64,000 nt of DNA from an uncultured Pelagibacteraceae bacterium (lineage in GTDB: Bacteria; Pseudomonadota; Alphaproteobacteria; Pelagibacterales; Pelagibacteraceae), in NCBI GenBank assembly GCA_902550805.1, contig CACDAL010000002.1, forward strand, positions 1 to 64,000, given 5' to 3'. The notes beneath the pieces were generated by a model that saw only the letters and a program-made list of their open reading frames with translations, made no database searches and had not been told where the DNA came from. Position 1 is the stretch's first letter; every line of letters starts with the position of its first letter. A program made the translations under genes and the position numbers. Positions 21,077-29,801 of the stretch are shown one piece after another.

Positions 21077-22818
21077 TAACTATTTTTTACTTGTCTATTA
21101 TAAAAATTTTTATAAATTTCTGAATCAATAAGTAATTTTTCGTGTTTGCCAGAGTCAACAACTTGACCTTTATCCATGACGTATATTTTATCTGAGTTCA
21201 AAATCGTAGATATTCTATGGGCAATTACTAAAGTTGTTTTATTTTTTATAAGAAGATCTAGAGCTTTTTGAATTTTTTCTTCAGTTTTCGAGTCTAGTGA
21301 AGAAGTAGCTTCATCTAAAAGTATAATTTTACTATTTTTTAAAAATGCTCTTGCGATCGAAAGTCTTTGTTTTTCCCCTCCTGACAATTTAATGCCATTT
21401 TCACCAATAATAGTTTCGAATTTATTTTCTAAGTTGTTTATAAAATCTGAACACATGGCTAATTCAGCTGCCTTATAAATTTCGTCTTTTGATGAATTGG
21501 GTTTGGCATATTTAATATTATTGAATACCGAGTCATCAAATAAAGTTGTATTTTGATCTACAATTGAAATTTCATTTCTGAGTGATGATAGTTTAACTTC
21601 ATTTATATTTTGCCCATCTATCATTAATTTTCCAGATATTGGGTCATAAATTCTAGGAATTAAGTTCAGTAAAGTCGATTTACCCGATCCACTATGTCCG
21701 ACCAAAGCTGTCATTTTATTTCCACTAATATCGATATTTATATCTTTTAAAACTTCATTGTTTGCATTTGAAAAATAGTTAAAGTTTACATTTCTAAAAA
21801 TTATTGTTCCTTCCTTTATTTCAAGTTTTTTCAAATTTTCATTTGAGTTTATTCTATTTTTAGTATCAATAATTGGAATTATTCTTTTTCCAGCAGATAA
21901 TCCTTGACCAATACCTACATTGATAGTTGCAAGCGATTTAACTGGTTGGTAAGCAAGCATCATGGCAGCCAAGAAAGAGAAAAAGTTATTAATACTTAGC
22001 TGTTCGTTCATAATCAGTTTTCCAGAATAAAAAATTAAAGTTGCAATCATTATTCCAGTTAAAATTTCCATTATAGGAGTGGCTCTAATGAAAACTGTTG
22101 CAATTTTAATGGATTTTTCTTTGAGATCATTTACGAATTTTTCAGACCTTAAACTTTCATAGTCTTCTCTCTGGAATATCTTTATTATTTTATGATTTTT
22201 AAATAGATCAATTAAATATTTATTCAAATCCCCAGATCTTTCTTGGGCTTCGGTAGTTACTTTGCCCATTCTTTTACCTAATTTTTTTGCAGTGATAGAA
22301 GCTATTGGAATCATAATTATTGCAATTAATGATAATTTCCAATTTTGAAGAAACATTACTGTAAGCAAACCGATTAAGGTCAAACCATCCTTAAAAAAAT
22401 TTAAAAAAGAATTACTCAACATTCCAGTTATTTGATTAACATCAAAATTTAAATTAGAAATATATTTTCCAGAATGTTTATTCTCAATAAGTTCAGTATC
22501 TGCGCTAATGAATGATAAAAGCATATCTATCTGAATTTTTTTTTTAACTTCTTCAGCAACATTAATCATAAGGACTTTTGCCATATAAAGTGAAATTCCT
22601 TTAGTTGAAAATGCAATAATTATTAAAATGGGAATAACAAAAATTAATGTTTGATCTTTATTAAGAAAAATTTTTTCAATTGCAGGATCTAAAAGCCATG
22701 CGGTTGCTGAAGTACTTCCGGCAACTAAAATTGAAAAAAAAACTGCAAGAATAATTTTATATAAAAATTTTTTTGTATAATCTTTATATAATCTTTTTAA
22801 AATTTCTAAATTTGTCAT
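21076..22818 (-). CDS. msbA: Lipid A export ABC transporter (MsbA-like)
   Basis: A 580-residue half-transporter with an N-terminal six-helix membrane domain and a C-terminal nucleotide-binding domain: Walker A GHSGSGKST (about 375-383), signature LSGGEKQR, Walker B IILLDEATSSLD and the switch His in VIAHR. MsbA flips core-lipid A across the inner membrane; the LPS context supports that over a drug exporter. It lies 1 bp after ubiA and begins the LPS part of the operon. Confidence 0.93.
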   Translation of the reverse strand: MTNLEILKRLYKDYTKKFLYKIILAVFFSILVAGSTSATAWLLDPAIEKIFLNKDQTLIFVIPILIIIAFSTKGISLYMAKVLMINVAEEVKKKIQIDMLLSFISADTELIENKHSGKYISNLNFDVNQITGMLSNSFLNFFKDGLTLIGLLTVMFLQNWKLSLIAIIMIPIASITAKKLGKRMGKVTTEAQERSGDLNKYLIDLFKNHKIIKIFQREDYESLRSEKFVNDLKEKSIKIATVFIRATPIMEILTGIMIATLIFYSGKLIMNEQLSINNFFSFLAAMMLAYQPVKSLATINVGIGQGLSAGKRIIPIIDTKNRINSNENLKKLEIKEGTIIFRNVNFNYFSNANNEVLKDINIDISGNKMTALVGHSGSGKSTLLNLIPRIYDPISGKLMIDGQNINEVKLSSLRNEISIVDQNTTLFDDSVFNNIKYAKPNSSKDEIYKAAELAMCSDFINNLENKFETIIGENGIKLSGGEKQRLSIARAFLKNSKIILLDEATSSLDSKTEEKIQKALDLLIKNKTTLVIAHRISTILNSDKIYVMDKGQVVDSGKHEKLLIDSEIYKNFYNRQVKNS

Positions 22819-22819
22819 A

Positions 22820-23686
22820 CTAAATTATTTTTCCAATTAAAATATTTATAAAAATTAATAATCCTAAAAAGTTGTTGCTTTTAAATTTTTTTAAACAATC
22901 AAGTGGATCATTTACTTTTAATTTTTTTATTTGAAAAAAAAGTAAATAAATTGATGGTGTAATTAAAAAAAAGTAATAAAAAATTTTAAATTTCATTAAA
23001 AAACCTACAAAAATTAATGAAATTATAAAAAGCAAATAACTTACAAACATAAATTTTTTTGGGTTATTTTTAAATTTTATCGAAGTTGATTTAACTCCTA
23101 TAATTTCATCATCCTTAATATCTTGATATCCATATATTGTGTCGTAACCCAGTGTCCAAAATATGGCTCCAATATAAAATATAATTGGAATAAGTGAGAT
23201 ATCATTTTTTATAGAAATCCAGGCTAAAATAAGCCCATAATTAAAAGTAATTCCTAAAAATAGTTGAGGCCAATATGTAAATCTTTTCATTAAAGGATAT
23301 GTAAATGCGAAAGGCATAGACATTAAAGCCATCAGAATTGTAAATTGATTAAAATTTATTAATACCAAAAAAGCTAAAGTGCATAAAATTATTACATAAA
23401 GTAGGGCGATTTTGATAGATATTTTTTCTGATGCTAGGGGTCTATTTTTTGTTCTTTCAACTTTTTTATCAAAATTTTTATCAGTTATATCATTAACAAT
23501 ACATCCCGCAGATCTCATTAATAAAGAACCTAGAAAAAAAAGAATTGCATAAAAAAAGAAATTATTAAAATTAGAGCTGAAGTCATAAGCAATAGTCAGT
23601 CCCCAGATACATGGCCAAAATAGCAACATGAATCCAATTGGTTTATTTAGCCTTGTTAACTGAATAAATAATTTGATATTTTCCAT
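22820..23686 (-). CDS. ubiA: 4-hydroxybenzoate polyprenyltransferase
   Basis: This membrane prenyltransferase attaches the isoprenoid tail in ubiquinone synthesis. The 288-residue protein has about eight membrane segments and both Asp-rich motifs: NDITDKNFD (about 66-74), followed by RTKNRPL, and YGYQDIKDDE (about 185-194). It leads the LPS operon. The ubiquinone it helps make feeds the bc1 complex found near 59-61 kb. Confidence 0.95.
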   Translation of the reverse strand: MENIKLFIQLTRLNKPIGFMLLFWPCIWGLTIAYDFSSNFNNFFFYAILFFLGSLLMRSAGCIVNDITDKNFDKKVERTKNRPLASEKISIKIALLYVIILCTLAFLVLINFNQFTILMALMSMPFAFTYPLMKRFTYWPQLFLGITFNYGLILAWISIKNDISLIPIIFYIGAIFWTLGYDTIYGYQDIKDDEIIGVKSTSIKFKNNPKKFMFVSYLLFIISLIFVGFLMKFKIFYYFFLITPSIYLLFFQIKKLKVNDPLDCLKKFKSNNFLGLLIFINILIGKII

Positions 23687-23738
23687 TATAATTTACTTGT
23701 AAATAACAAAGGCTAGATTCATAATCAAATTGATTCGT

Positions 23739-24143
23739 ATGAATATAGATTACACAGTAACAGCCTTAATGTTTCCAGCAATTCCACTTTTGATGAGTGT
23801 TTATGGGAACCGTTTTCATACTTTAAGTAATTTAATCAGAAAAATACATGATGAATATGTATGGGAAAAACACATTCCTCAAGAATGGGAAAAGCAGTTA
23901 AAAAATTTAAATGGAAGAGTTAAGTGGTTAAAATACACACTTGCTTGTGCCAGTTTTGGGTTTTTGTTTAATATGTTAACTGTTTTTGCTCTTTATTTAG
24001 ATCTTATTTTTTTGGCTAGAATTATTTTTGGATCATGTTGTTTAACCATGATCATTTCAGTATTATTTTTTATTAGAGATATACATTTATCGACAGAGAC
24101 TTTGAAGCTACATCTATCTGATATGAAAATTGATTTGGATTAA
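23739..24143 (+). CDS. DUF2721 family membrane protein
   Basis: Starting at ATG 23739 gives 134 residues; the track TTG start adds three residues. Three hydrophobic segments are visible: about 5-20, 70-92 and 95-115. The basic ...HTLSNLIRKIHDEY loop follows the first helix, matching the DUF2721 pattern. Function is unknown. It is divergent from ubiA by 52 bp and its stop shares TTAA with the convergent quinone oxidoreductase. Confidence 0.75.
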   Translation: MNIDYTVTALMFPAIPLLMSVYGNRFHTLSNLIRKIHDEYVWEKHIPQEWEKQLKNLNGRVKWLKYTLACASFGFLFNMLTVFALYLDLIFLARIIFGSCCLTMIISVLFFIRDIHLSTETLKLHLSDMKIDLD

Positions 24144-25111
24144 GGTGTAATTATTGCCGGTCCTGTAATTTTTCTTCCTTCTAGATCTTTGTGAGCTGTT
24201 TCAACATCATCTAACTTATATTTTTTATAAATTTCTACTTTTATTTTACCTGAAATAACTTGTTCAAATAACATATTTGCCGCTTCATTTAATTCGTCTC
24301 TATTTCTTAAATATTGTTGCATTGAAGGTCTCACAAAATACAAACCTTTTGGTTGTAATGCTTTTGTTACATTTATTGGATCAAGCGCGCCCGAAGCATT
24401 TCCAAAAGAAACCATTGTTCCTCTTACTTGTAAACATTCACAAGATTTTTCAAATGTAGTCTTTCCAACGCCGTCATAAACTACAGGTACACCTTTGCCA
24501 TTTGTTAGTTCCATTAATTTTTTTGCAAAATCTTCTTTTGAATAATTTATCACTTCATCACATCCATTTTTTTTTGCTAAATTTATTTTTTCGTCGCTTC
24601 CTACAGTTCCTATAACTTTTACATTTAAACTTTTTGCCCACTGACAGAATATTTGACCCACACCTCCTGCGGCTGCATGAAATAAAATAGTTTCCTCAGC
24701 TTTAACAGTATAAGTTTTATATAATAAATAAAAAGCCGTTAATCCTTTTGTCATAAGAGTTGCAACAACATTTAAGTCTATGCTTTCTGGAACTTTTACC
24801 AAGTTTTTAGTTGAGTAAATTCTATGAGTTGAGTAAGCCCCAAGTGGTTGACCGGCATATGCAATTTTATCCCCTATTGAAAAATTTGAAACATTAGGTC
24901 CAACTTCTTTAATGATCCCAGAAGCTTCTAATCCTATTCCCGTTGGTAATGGTAAAGGGTACAAGCCAGATCTATGGTAGGTATCTATATAATTTAATCC
25001 TATAGCAACATGCTCTATTAAAACTTCGTCATTACCAGGCTTACCTAAAGTAATTTCTTCAACTTTTAAAACTTCTGGACTACCTGTTTTATCAATTTTT
25101 ATTGCTTTCAT
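24140..25111 (-). CDS. Zinc-free quinone oxidoreductase (QOR type, MDR superfamily)
   Basis: The 323-residue NADPH-dependent reductase of the quinone oxidoreductase branch has an N-terminal GroES-like domain with GLNYIDTYHRSGLYP, and a Rossmann domain with HAAAGGVGQIFCQWAK (about 142-157). The catalytic zinc ligands of alcohol dehydrogenases are absent, as expected for QOR. It likely reduces quinones or reactive carbonyls. It overlaps the pirin gene by 20 bp. Confidence 0.92.
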   Translation of the reverse strand: MKAIKIDKTGSPEVLKVEEITLGKPGNDEVLIEHVAIGLNYIDTYHRSGLYPLPLPTGIGLEASGIIKEVGPNVSNFSIGDKIAYAGQPLGAYSTHRIYSTKNLVKVPESIDLNVVATLMTKGLTAFYLLYKTYTVKAEETILFHAAAGGVGQIFCQWAKSLNVKVIGTVGSDEKINLAKKNGCDEVINYSKEDFAKKLMELTNGKGVPVVYDGVGKTTFEKSCECLQVRGTMVSFGNASGALDPINVTKALQPKGLYFVRPSMQQYLRNRDELNEAANMLFEQVISGKIKVEIYKKYKLDDVETAHKDLEGRKITGPAIITP

Positions 25112-25946
25112 TTTTTACAAATGTACCATTATGATAATCTTGGACAGCTTGCAAGATTTCTGATTTGGTATTCATTACAAATGGCCCGCCTCTAGCTATT
25201 TCCTCGCCAATTGGTTTGCCAGAAATTAAAAGAAATTTTGCTTTTGAATTAGCCAAAACTCTTAATTTTTCTCCGTTTGCTAATAAAACTAGTTTAGAGT
25301 CTTTAGCTTTGTCATGCTTTTGCTCTCCTATTTTGACTTCACCATTTATTAGATAAATAAATGAATTATGAGTTAAAGGAAGTCGAAAGTTAAATTCTTT
25401 ATTTTTTTCAATTTCTACATCAAAATATATAGGCTCGACATTGTGTTTTTTTATTGGACTTTCGGCATTTTCAAATTTACCAGCAATAACCTTTACTTGT
25501 TTATCATTATCTTTATGTATCTGCATTTTATCTGAATCTATATAGATATATTCAGGCTTACTCATTTTTAATTTTGCTGGCATATTCACCCATAATTGAA
25601 ATCCATGAAGTCTACCTTCCGACATTGCTGGCATTTCAGAATGAATAATTCCACTTCCAGTTTTCATCCATTGCACATCTCCAGAAGTCATTCTTCCTTT
25701 TCCGCCAGTACTATCTTCATGCTCAAATTCTCCTTGAAGCATATATGTGACTGTTTCAATTCCTCTATGAGGGTGAGGAGGAAAGCCTCCAATATAATCA
25801 TCTTTATTTTCAGAACCAAATTCATCTAACATTAAAAAAGGATCAAAATAATTAGGCTCAAAACCAATACTTCTCTTTAATTTTACTCCAGCACCATCTG
25901 AGGCTGGAATCGGATCAATAATTTTGGCTACTTCAATACTTTTCAT
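25092..25946 (-). CDS. Pirin family protein
   Basis: The 284-residue bicupin has the pirin metal-binding segment FPPHPHRGIETVTYML (about 55-70) and the second-cupin EIARGGPFVMNT. Pirins bind iron and some have quercetinase activity; the substrate here is unknown. Overlap with the downstream quinone oxidoreductase suggests a joint redox-stress role. The haloacid dehalogenase gene lies 21 bp upstream on the same strand. Confidence 0.92.
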   Translation of the reverse strand: MKSIEVAKIIDPIPASDGAGVKLKRSIGFEPNYFDPFLMLDEFGSENKDDYIGGFPPHPHRGIETVTYMLQGEFEHEDSTGGKGRMTSGDVQWMKTGSGIIHSEMPAMSEGRLHGFQLWVNMPAKLKMSKPEYIYIDSDKMQIHKDNDKQVKVIAGKFENAESPIKKHNVEPIYFDVEIEKNKEFNFRLPLTHNSFIYLINGEVKIGEQKHDKAKDSKLVLLANGEKLRVLANSKAKFLLISGKPIGEEIARGGPFVMNTKSEILQAVQDYHNGTFVKNESNKN

Positions 25947-25967
25947 GATTGATGATTTAATAATTTT

Positions 25968-26630
25968 TTAAATTAAATCAAGTAACTCCCCGAGATTCTT
26001 AACTTGGTTTTGTGGAATATAATCAAGACTATCAAAAATATTATTATTTCTATTCACCCATATTGAATTATATCCATAATTTCCTCCACCCGAAACATCC
26101 CATGTATTTGAACTTAAAAATACAACTTCACCTTTTTGAATTTGAAATTTTTTAATTGGTATATCATAAACCTTTGAGCTTGGTTTATAAATTCCAACCT
26201 CTTCAATTGAAAAAACGTTATCAAAAATATTTTCCAAGTTATTACTTTTAACCAATTCATTAAGTAGGGAAGGTGTACCATTTGAAAGGATTGCAAGTTT
26301 ATAATTTGTTTCTTTAAGTTTATTTAAAACCTCTTTTACCTCTGGGTATGTAGATAAAACTTTGTACAAATCTAAGAGTTCACCTTTCATTGAACTATCA
26401 ATTTTAAAAGTTTTCATTGATTTTTCTAAACTATCCTCGGTAACTTCCCAAAAATCTTTGTGCCTACCCATTAAACTTCTAAGCCAAGTATATTCTAGCT
26501 GTGTAGTTCTCCAATAATTTGCAAAACTTTCCCACTTATCGCCGATTTTATCTTTACATTTCTCAGCCGCAGAGTTGACGTCAAATAATGTGCCATAAGC
26601 ATCGAAAATTATTGCTTTAACATTTTTCAT
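25968..26630 (-). CDS. Haloacid dehalogenase type II-like hydrolase
   Basis: The 220-residue HAD protein has motif I FDAYGTLFDV (about 9-18), motif II LSNGTP (about 115-120), the motif III lysine in IYKPSSKVY, and the SSNTWDVSGGGNYGY segment characteristic of L-2-haloacid dehalogenases. Activity on haloacids is known for the family; in this marine context it could serve halogenated organics or a different phosphate ester. It heads the pirin-QOR cluster. Confidence 0.88.
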   Translation of the reverse strand: MKNVKAIIFDAYGTLFDVNSAAEKCKDKIGDKWESFANYWRTTQLEYTWLRSLMGRHKDFWEVTEDSLEKSMKTFKIDSSMKGELLDLYKVLSTYPEVKEVLNKLKETNYKLAILSNGTPSLLNELVKSNNLENIFDNVFSIEEVGIYKPSSKVYDIPIKKFQIQKGEVVFLSSNTWDVSGGGNYGYNSIWVNRNNNIFDSLDYIPQNQVKNLGELLDLI

Positions 26631-26647
26631 AAATTAATTTGTAAAAT

Positions 26648-27358
26648 ATGAGTAATATTAGATTATTTTTTCCAGAAAGTTTATCACTTAATTTAGAATC
26701 TAAGCTTGATAAGTCACAATCTCATTATCTTACAAAAGTAATGAGAATTAAAATTGACGAAGGTTTTTCGCTATTTAATAATAATGGAGAATGGTCAGCA
26801 AAAATTCACCAAATATCAAAAGGTATAGTAGAATTTATTGTAACAGAAAAACTTAGACAAAAAGAGAATACAAAAGACATTTGGTTAGCTTTTTCTCCTA
26901 TTAAACCGAATTATTTTAATTTTATGATTCAAAAAGCTACAGAACTAGGCGTAACCAAATTTATTCCAATTATATTTGATAGAACAATTGTTAGAAAAAT
27001 AAATAAAGAAAGATTAGAAAAAATAATTATTGAAGCAACTGAACAATCTAATCGAATTAATGTTCCTATATTAGAAAAACCTCAAAATTTAAAAAACTTT
27101 TTAAACAAAAATTCAAAAAAAATAGATTTAGTGTTTACTGATTTAAATACTTCGAAAACAAATTTAGAAATTAACAAAAAAGCTAATAAACCAATATGCG
27201 CAATTATTGGACCAGAAGGTGATTTTTCTGAAAATGAAAGAAAACAAATTTTAAATTTTGAAGGCGTTAAACCAATTAAAATTAATGAAAATATATTAAG
27301 AGCAGAAACAGCAACAATCTCAGTAATTTCAATAATAAATTATATTATTAATTTATAA
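26648..27358 (+). CDS. rsmE: 16S rRNA (uracil1498-N3)-methyltransferase
   Basis: This SPOUT-class RNA methyltransferase has 236 residues. It has an N-terminal PUA-like part with HYLTKVMRIK, and a knotted C-terminal domain with IIGPEGDFSENE (about 190-201) and ILRAETATI. It is divergent from the HAD gene across 17 bp and overlaps the convergent SCO1 gene by 6 bp. Confidence 0.93.
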   Translation: MSNIRLFFPESLSLNLESKLDKSQSHYLTKVMRIKIDEGFSLFNNNGEWSAKIHQISKGIVEFIVTEKLRQKENTKDIWLAFSPIKPNYFNFMIQKATELGVTKFIPIIFDRTIVRKINKERLEKIIIEATEQSNRINVPILEKPQNLKNFLNKNSKKIDLVFTDLNTSKTNLEINKKANKPICAIIGPEGDFSENERKQILNFEGVKPIKINENILRAETATISVISIINYIINL

Positions 27359-27937
27359 ATATTTTTTAATTATCTTTATGGAACTTTTAATATCATTAAG
27401 ATGAGATATGGTTGCAACATATTTCCCATCTTTTAAAAGTATAACGGGAGAACTATGGTCTATATTGTATTCACCATTTTCTGAAAATATTTTTTTACTC
27501 AAAATTCCCCATGACTGATAAAGCAAAAATATTTTTTCTGGTTTTCCAGTAATTCCAATAAAATTGTTATCAAAATTACTTAAATAATTTTTTACAACTT
27601 TTGGAGTATCTCTTTCTGGATCAACGCTAATAAAAAAAACTTTTAAATTTTTTTTCTTGTTTTTTAATTTATCTAAAACGATATCCATTTTATTTAAAGT
27701 CATTGGACAAACGTCGGGACAGTTTGTAAATCCAAAAAAAATAGCTGTTAAAGGCCCATTAAAAGATTCTTGTGTAATCGTATTATTGTTCATATCTTTT
27801 AGGGAAAAATTGGAACCTTTAAATGAAGAAATAACCTCATTTTTTTTTTTCTCCATTGATAAAAAAACTGGAAGCATAATAAATAAAAAAATTATAAGAC
27901 ATCCGCCTATTATACTAATTGAAGTTTTTAATTTCAT
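27353..27937 (-). CDS. SCO1/SenC/PrrC-family copper chaperone
   Basis: The 194-residue protein has an N-terminal membrane anchor (about 7-27) and a periplasmic thioredoxin fold. It keeps the copper-binding CPDVC pair (about 73-77) and the distal histidine in IDHSSPV. These proteins deliver copper to the CuA site of cytochrome c oxidase subunit II, whose gene lies 1 kb away. It is divergent from the extra subunit III-like gene with 36 bp between starts, so a shared regulatory region is likely. Confidence 0.92.
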   Translation of the reverse strand: MKLKTSISIIGGCLIIFLFIMLPVFLSMEKKKNEVISSFKGSNFSLKDMNNNTITQESFNGPLTAIFFGFTNCPDVCPMTLNKMDIVLDKLKNKKKNLKVFFISVDPERDTPKVVKNYLSNFDNNFIGITGKPEKIFLLYQSWGILSKKIFSENGEYNIDHSSPVILLKDGKYVATISHLNDIKSSIKIIKKYL

Positions 27938-27973
27938 TATTGTAAAATTGTTTATAGTGACTATATAAACATT

Positions 27974-28651
27974 ATGTCTCTTATAAAGAAACTATTTGGC
28001 ACACTAGCCCAAAAACCTTGGGAAAAAAATCAAGTTGCTATTGATAACACTCATCCCGGAAGAACGTTTAATCTTTCAAATCAAATGTCCGCAGTAATTA
28101 TAATTTTTGGTGTCAGTACAGCTATATTTAGTTTGATATTTACAGGATATCTTTATTCTCTTCCACCCGAACAAGACACAACATTTATTTTAAAAACTTA
28201 TTTATTATGGATTAATACTTTAGTTTTAATTTTTGTTACTTTTTTTTTTAATAAAATAAGCAGTGATCTAAAAAAAAATTTAACAAACAATATTAAAAAA
28301 AATTTAATTTATGTAGGTGGCTTAAGCTACCTATTTTTATTCTTACAATTGATATTATGGTATCAACTTATGAAAAGTGGTAACTTTGTAGATACAAATA
28401 CTTACTTTTCATCTTTTTATATCTTTACCACATTACACGGTATACATCTTCTTGGAGGTCTATTTTTTTGGGGAAAGGTTAGCTCAAGAATATTTAATTT
28501 AAATGAAAAAGATTATGCAAATGAAGAAAAAAATATAAACGCTTTATCATTGTACTGGTTATTTTTGTTTATTGTTTGGATAGTTTTCTTTGGAATTATG
28601 TTTATTTATAATGATTCAGTAATTGCATGGTGCAAATCTTTGATAGCATAA
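27974..28651 (+). CDS. Cytochrome c oxidase subunit III-like membrane protein
   Basis: The 225-residue protein has about five membrane helices and the typical subunit III closing pattern: TTLHGIHLLGGLFFWG (about 155-170), then LYWLFLFIVWIVFFG. It is separate from the full coxC at 31648 and precedes coxB. It resembles the heme-copper oxidase subunit III superfamily rather than the standard CoxC. It could be an alternative subunit, an assembly factor, or part of a nitric-oxide-reductase-like accessory. The sequence itself does not settle this. Confidence 0.75.
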   Translation: MSLIKKLFGTLAQKPWEKNQVAIDNTHPGRTFNLSNQMSAVIIIFGVSTAIFSLIFTGYLYSLPPEQDTTFILKTYLLWINTLVLIFVTFFFNKISSDLKKNLTNNIKKNLIYVGGLSYLFLFLQLILWYQLMKSGNFVDTNTYFSSFYIFTTLHGIHLLGGLFFWGKVSSRIFNLNEKDYANEEKNINALSLYWLFLFIVWIVFFGIMFIYNDSVIAWCKSLIA

Positions 28652-28656
28652 TCTTA

Positions 28657-28848
28657 CTACAAAAATAAAACTAAAATAGTGCCAACCGCAGCAATTATTA
28701 TTAAAAGTATATTTACAGATTTTAAATATTTTTTTGTTTCTGGTTTAAGTTTGTTTTTTGAAAAGGCGCCAGCCCCTAAAGATATGACAATATAAAAAAG
28801 TAAAACTAAAACGAGTATTGAAACTAAGATTCCCAATTTACCGAACAT
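28657..28848 (-). CDS. Small twin-transmembrane protein, possibly HIG1-like
   Basis: The 63-residue protein has two hydrophobic helices (about 5-27 and 46-63) joined by a basic loop, SKNKLKPETKKYLKS. The size, topology and position next to cytochrome oxidase genes resemble bacterial twin-membrane proteins of the HIG1 type, which associate with oxidases. Sequence likeness is too weak to assign the family firmly. It is antisense to its neighbours, 5 bp from the end of the subunit III-like gene. Confidence 0.6.
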   Translation of the reverse strand: MFGKLGILVSILVLVLLFYIVISLGAGAFSKNKLKPETKKYLKSVNILLIIIAAVGTILVLFL

Positions 28849-28885
28849 ATTATCCTTGATTATACTAGTTAATTTAAGATGGTTT

Positions 28886-28902
28886 TATGACATTTTGTCA
28901 TA
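28886..28902. promoter_or_regulatory. Inverted repeat upstream of coxB (candidate operator)
   Basis: TATGACA and TGTCATA form a perfect 7-bp inverted repeat with a 3-base TTT centre, 36-52 bp before the coxB ATG. It lies in the 89-bp divergent gap between coxB and the twin-membrane gene, an ideal spot for a dimeric regulator. The regulator is unknown. Confidence 0.5.
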
Positions 28903-28937
28903 GGTATTTATGCAGTTATTATTCTATATAAACAGCT

Positions 28938-29774
28938 ATGCACGCGGGTATTATATTTTTTTTAGTTATTCTTGGATCGGTGTTATTTCATATTTTCACA
29001 CCATGGTATTGGACTGATGTTGCTTCAAATTGGGGAGGCATGGACGACACTATCACTCTAACTTTTTGGGTTGGCGGAGGTGTATTTGTAGCAGTTTGCC
29101 TTTTTATGGTTTATTGCGTTTTTAAATTTTCTTATAAAGAAGATCGTAAAGCCGAGTACAAACCTGAAGATAAAAAATTAGAAAGAATACTTACATGGAC
29201 AACAACATTAGGTGTGGCAGCACTTTTAGCACCAGGACTTATAATTTGGAATCAGTTTATTAGCGTTCCAAAAAATGCAATTGAGATTGATGTAATGGCC
29301 TGGCAGTGGGGATGGCAATATAGATTGCCAGGAGAAGACGGAAAATTAGGAACAACTCAAGTTACGAATATAAATGACAATAATCCTTTTGGAATTAATT
29401 TAGATGATCCTTATGGAAAAGATGATGTGATGGTGCAAACCGATGTAATAAATTTGGAAAATAATAGACCAGTTAAAATTTTATTGAGATCAGTTGATGT
29501 TCTTCATAACTGGTATGTTCCTCAATTTAGAGCTAAAATGGATGCGGTTCCTGGGATTGTAACTTATTATTGGTTTGAACCTAATAAAACAGGTGAGTAC
29601 GAAGTTTTATGTGCCGAGTATTGTGGCGTAGGTCATTATGCTATGAGAGGTGGAGTTGTGGTGCAAGATAATCAAGATTATGAAAATTGGCTTCAAGAAC
29701 AAGAAACATTTTCTGACTTAATGGCAAAACAAAAATTATTAGAAACTGGTGAAACAAAATTAGCAAAAAAATAA
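28938..29774 (+). CDS. coxB: Cytochrome c oxidase subunit II
   Basis: This subunit accepts electrons from cytochrome c at its CuA centre. The 278-residue protein has two N-terminal membrane helices and a periplasmic cupredoxin domain with WQWGWQYR, the DVLHNWYVP histidine and the CuA loop CAEYCGVGHYAM (about 234-245). The N-terminus lacks a long cleavable leader. It starts the coxB-coxA-coxC-coxIV-ctaB-cox11 series. Confidence 0.95.
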   Translation: MHAGIIFFLVILGSVLFHIFTPWYWTDVASNWGGMDDTITLTFWVGGGVFVAVCLFMVYCVFKFSYKEDRKAEYKPEDKKLERILTWTTTLGVAALLAPGLIIWNQFISVPKNAIEIDVMAWQWGWQYRLPGEDGKLGTTQVTNINDNNPFGINLDDPYGKDDVMVQTDVINLENNRPVKILLRSVDVLHNWYVPQFRAKMDAVPGIVTYYWFEPNKTGEYEVLCAEYCGVGHYAMRGGVVVQDNQDYENWLQEQETFSDLMAKQKLLETGETKLAKK

Positions 29775-29801
29775 ATTAAATGTTAATAATAAAGGAAAAA
29801 A

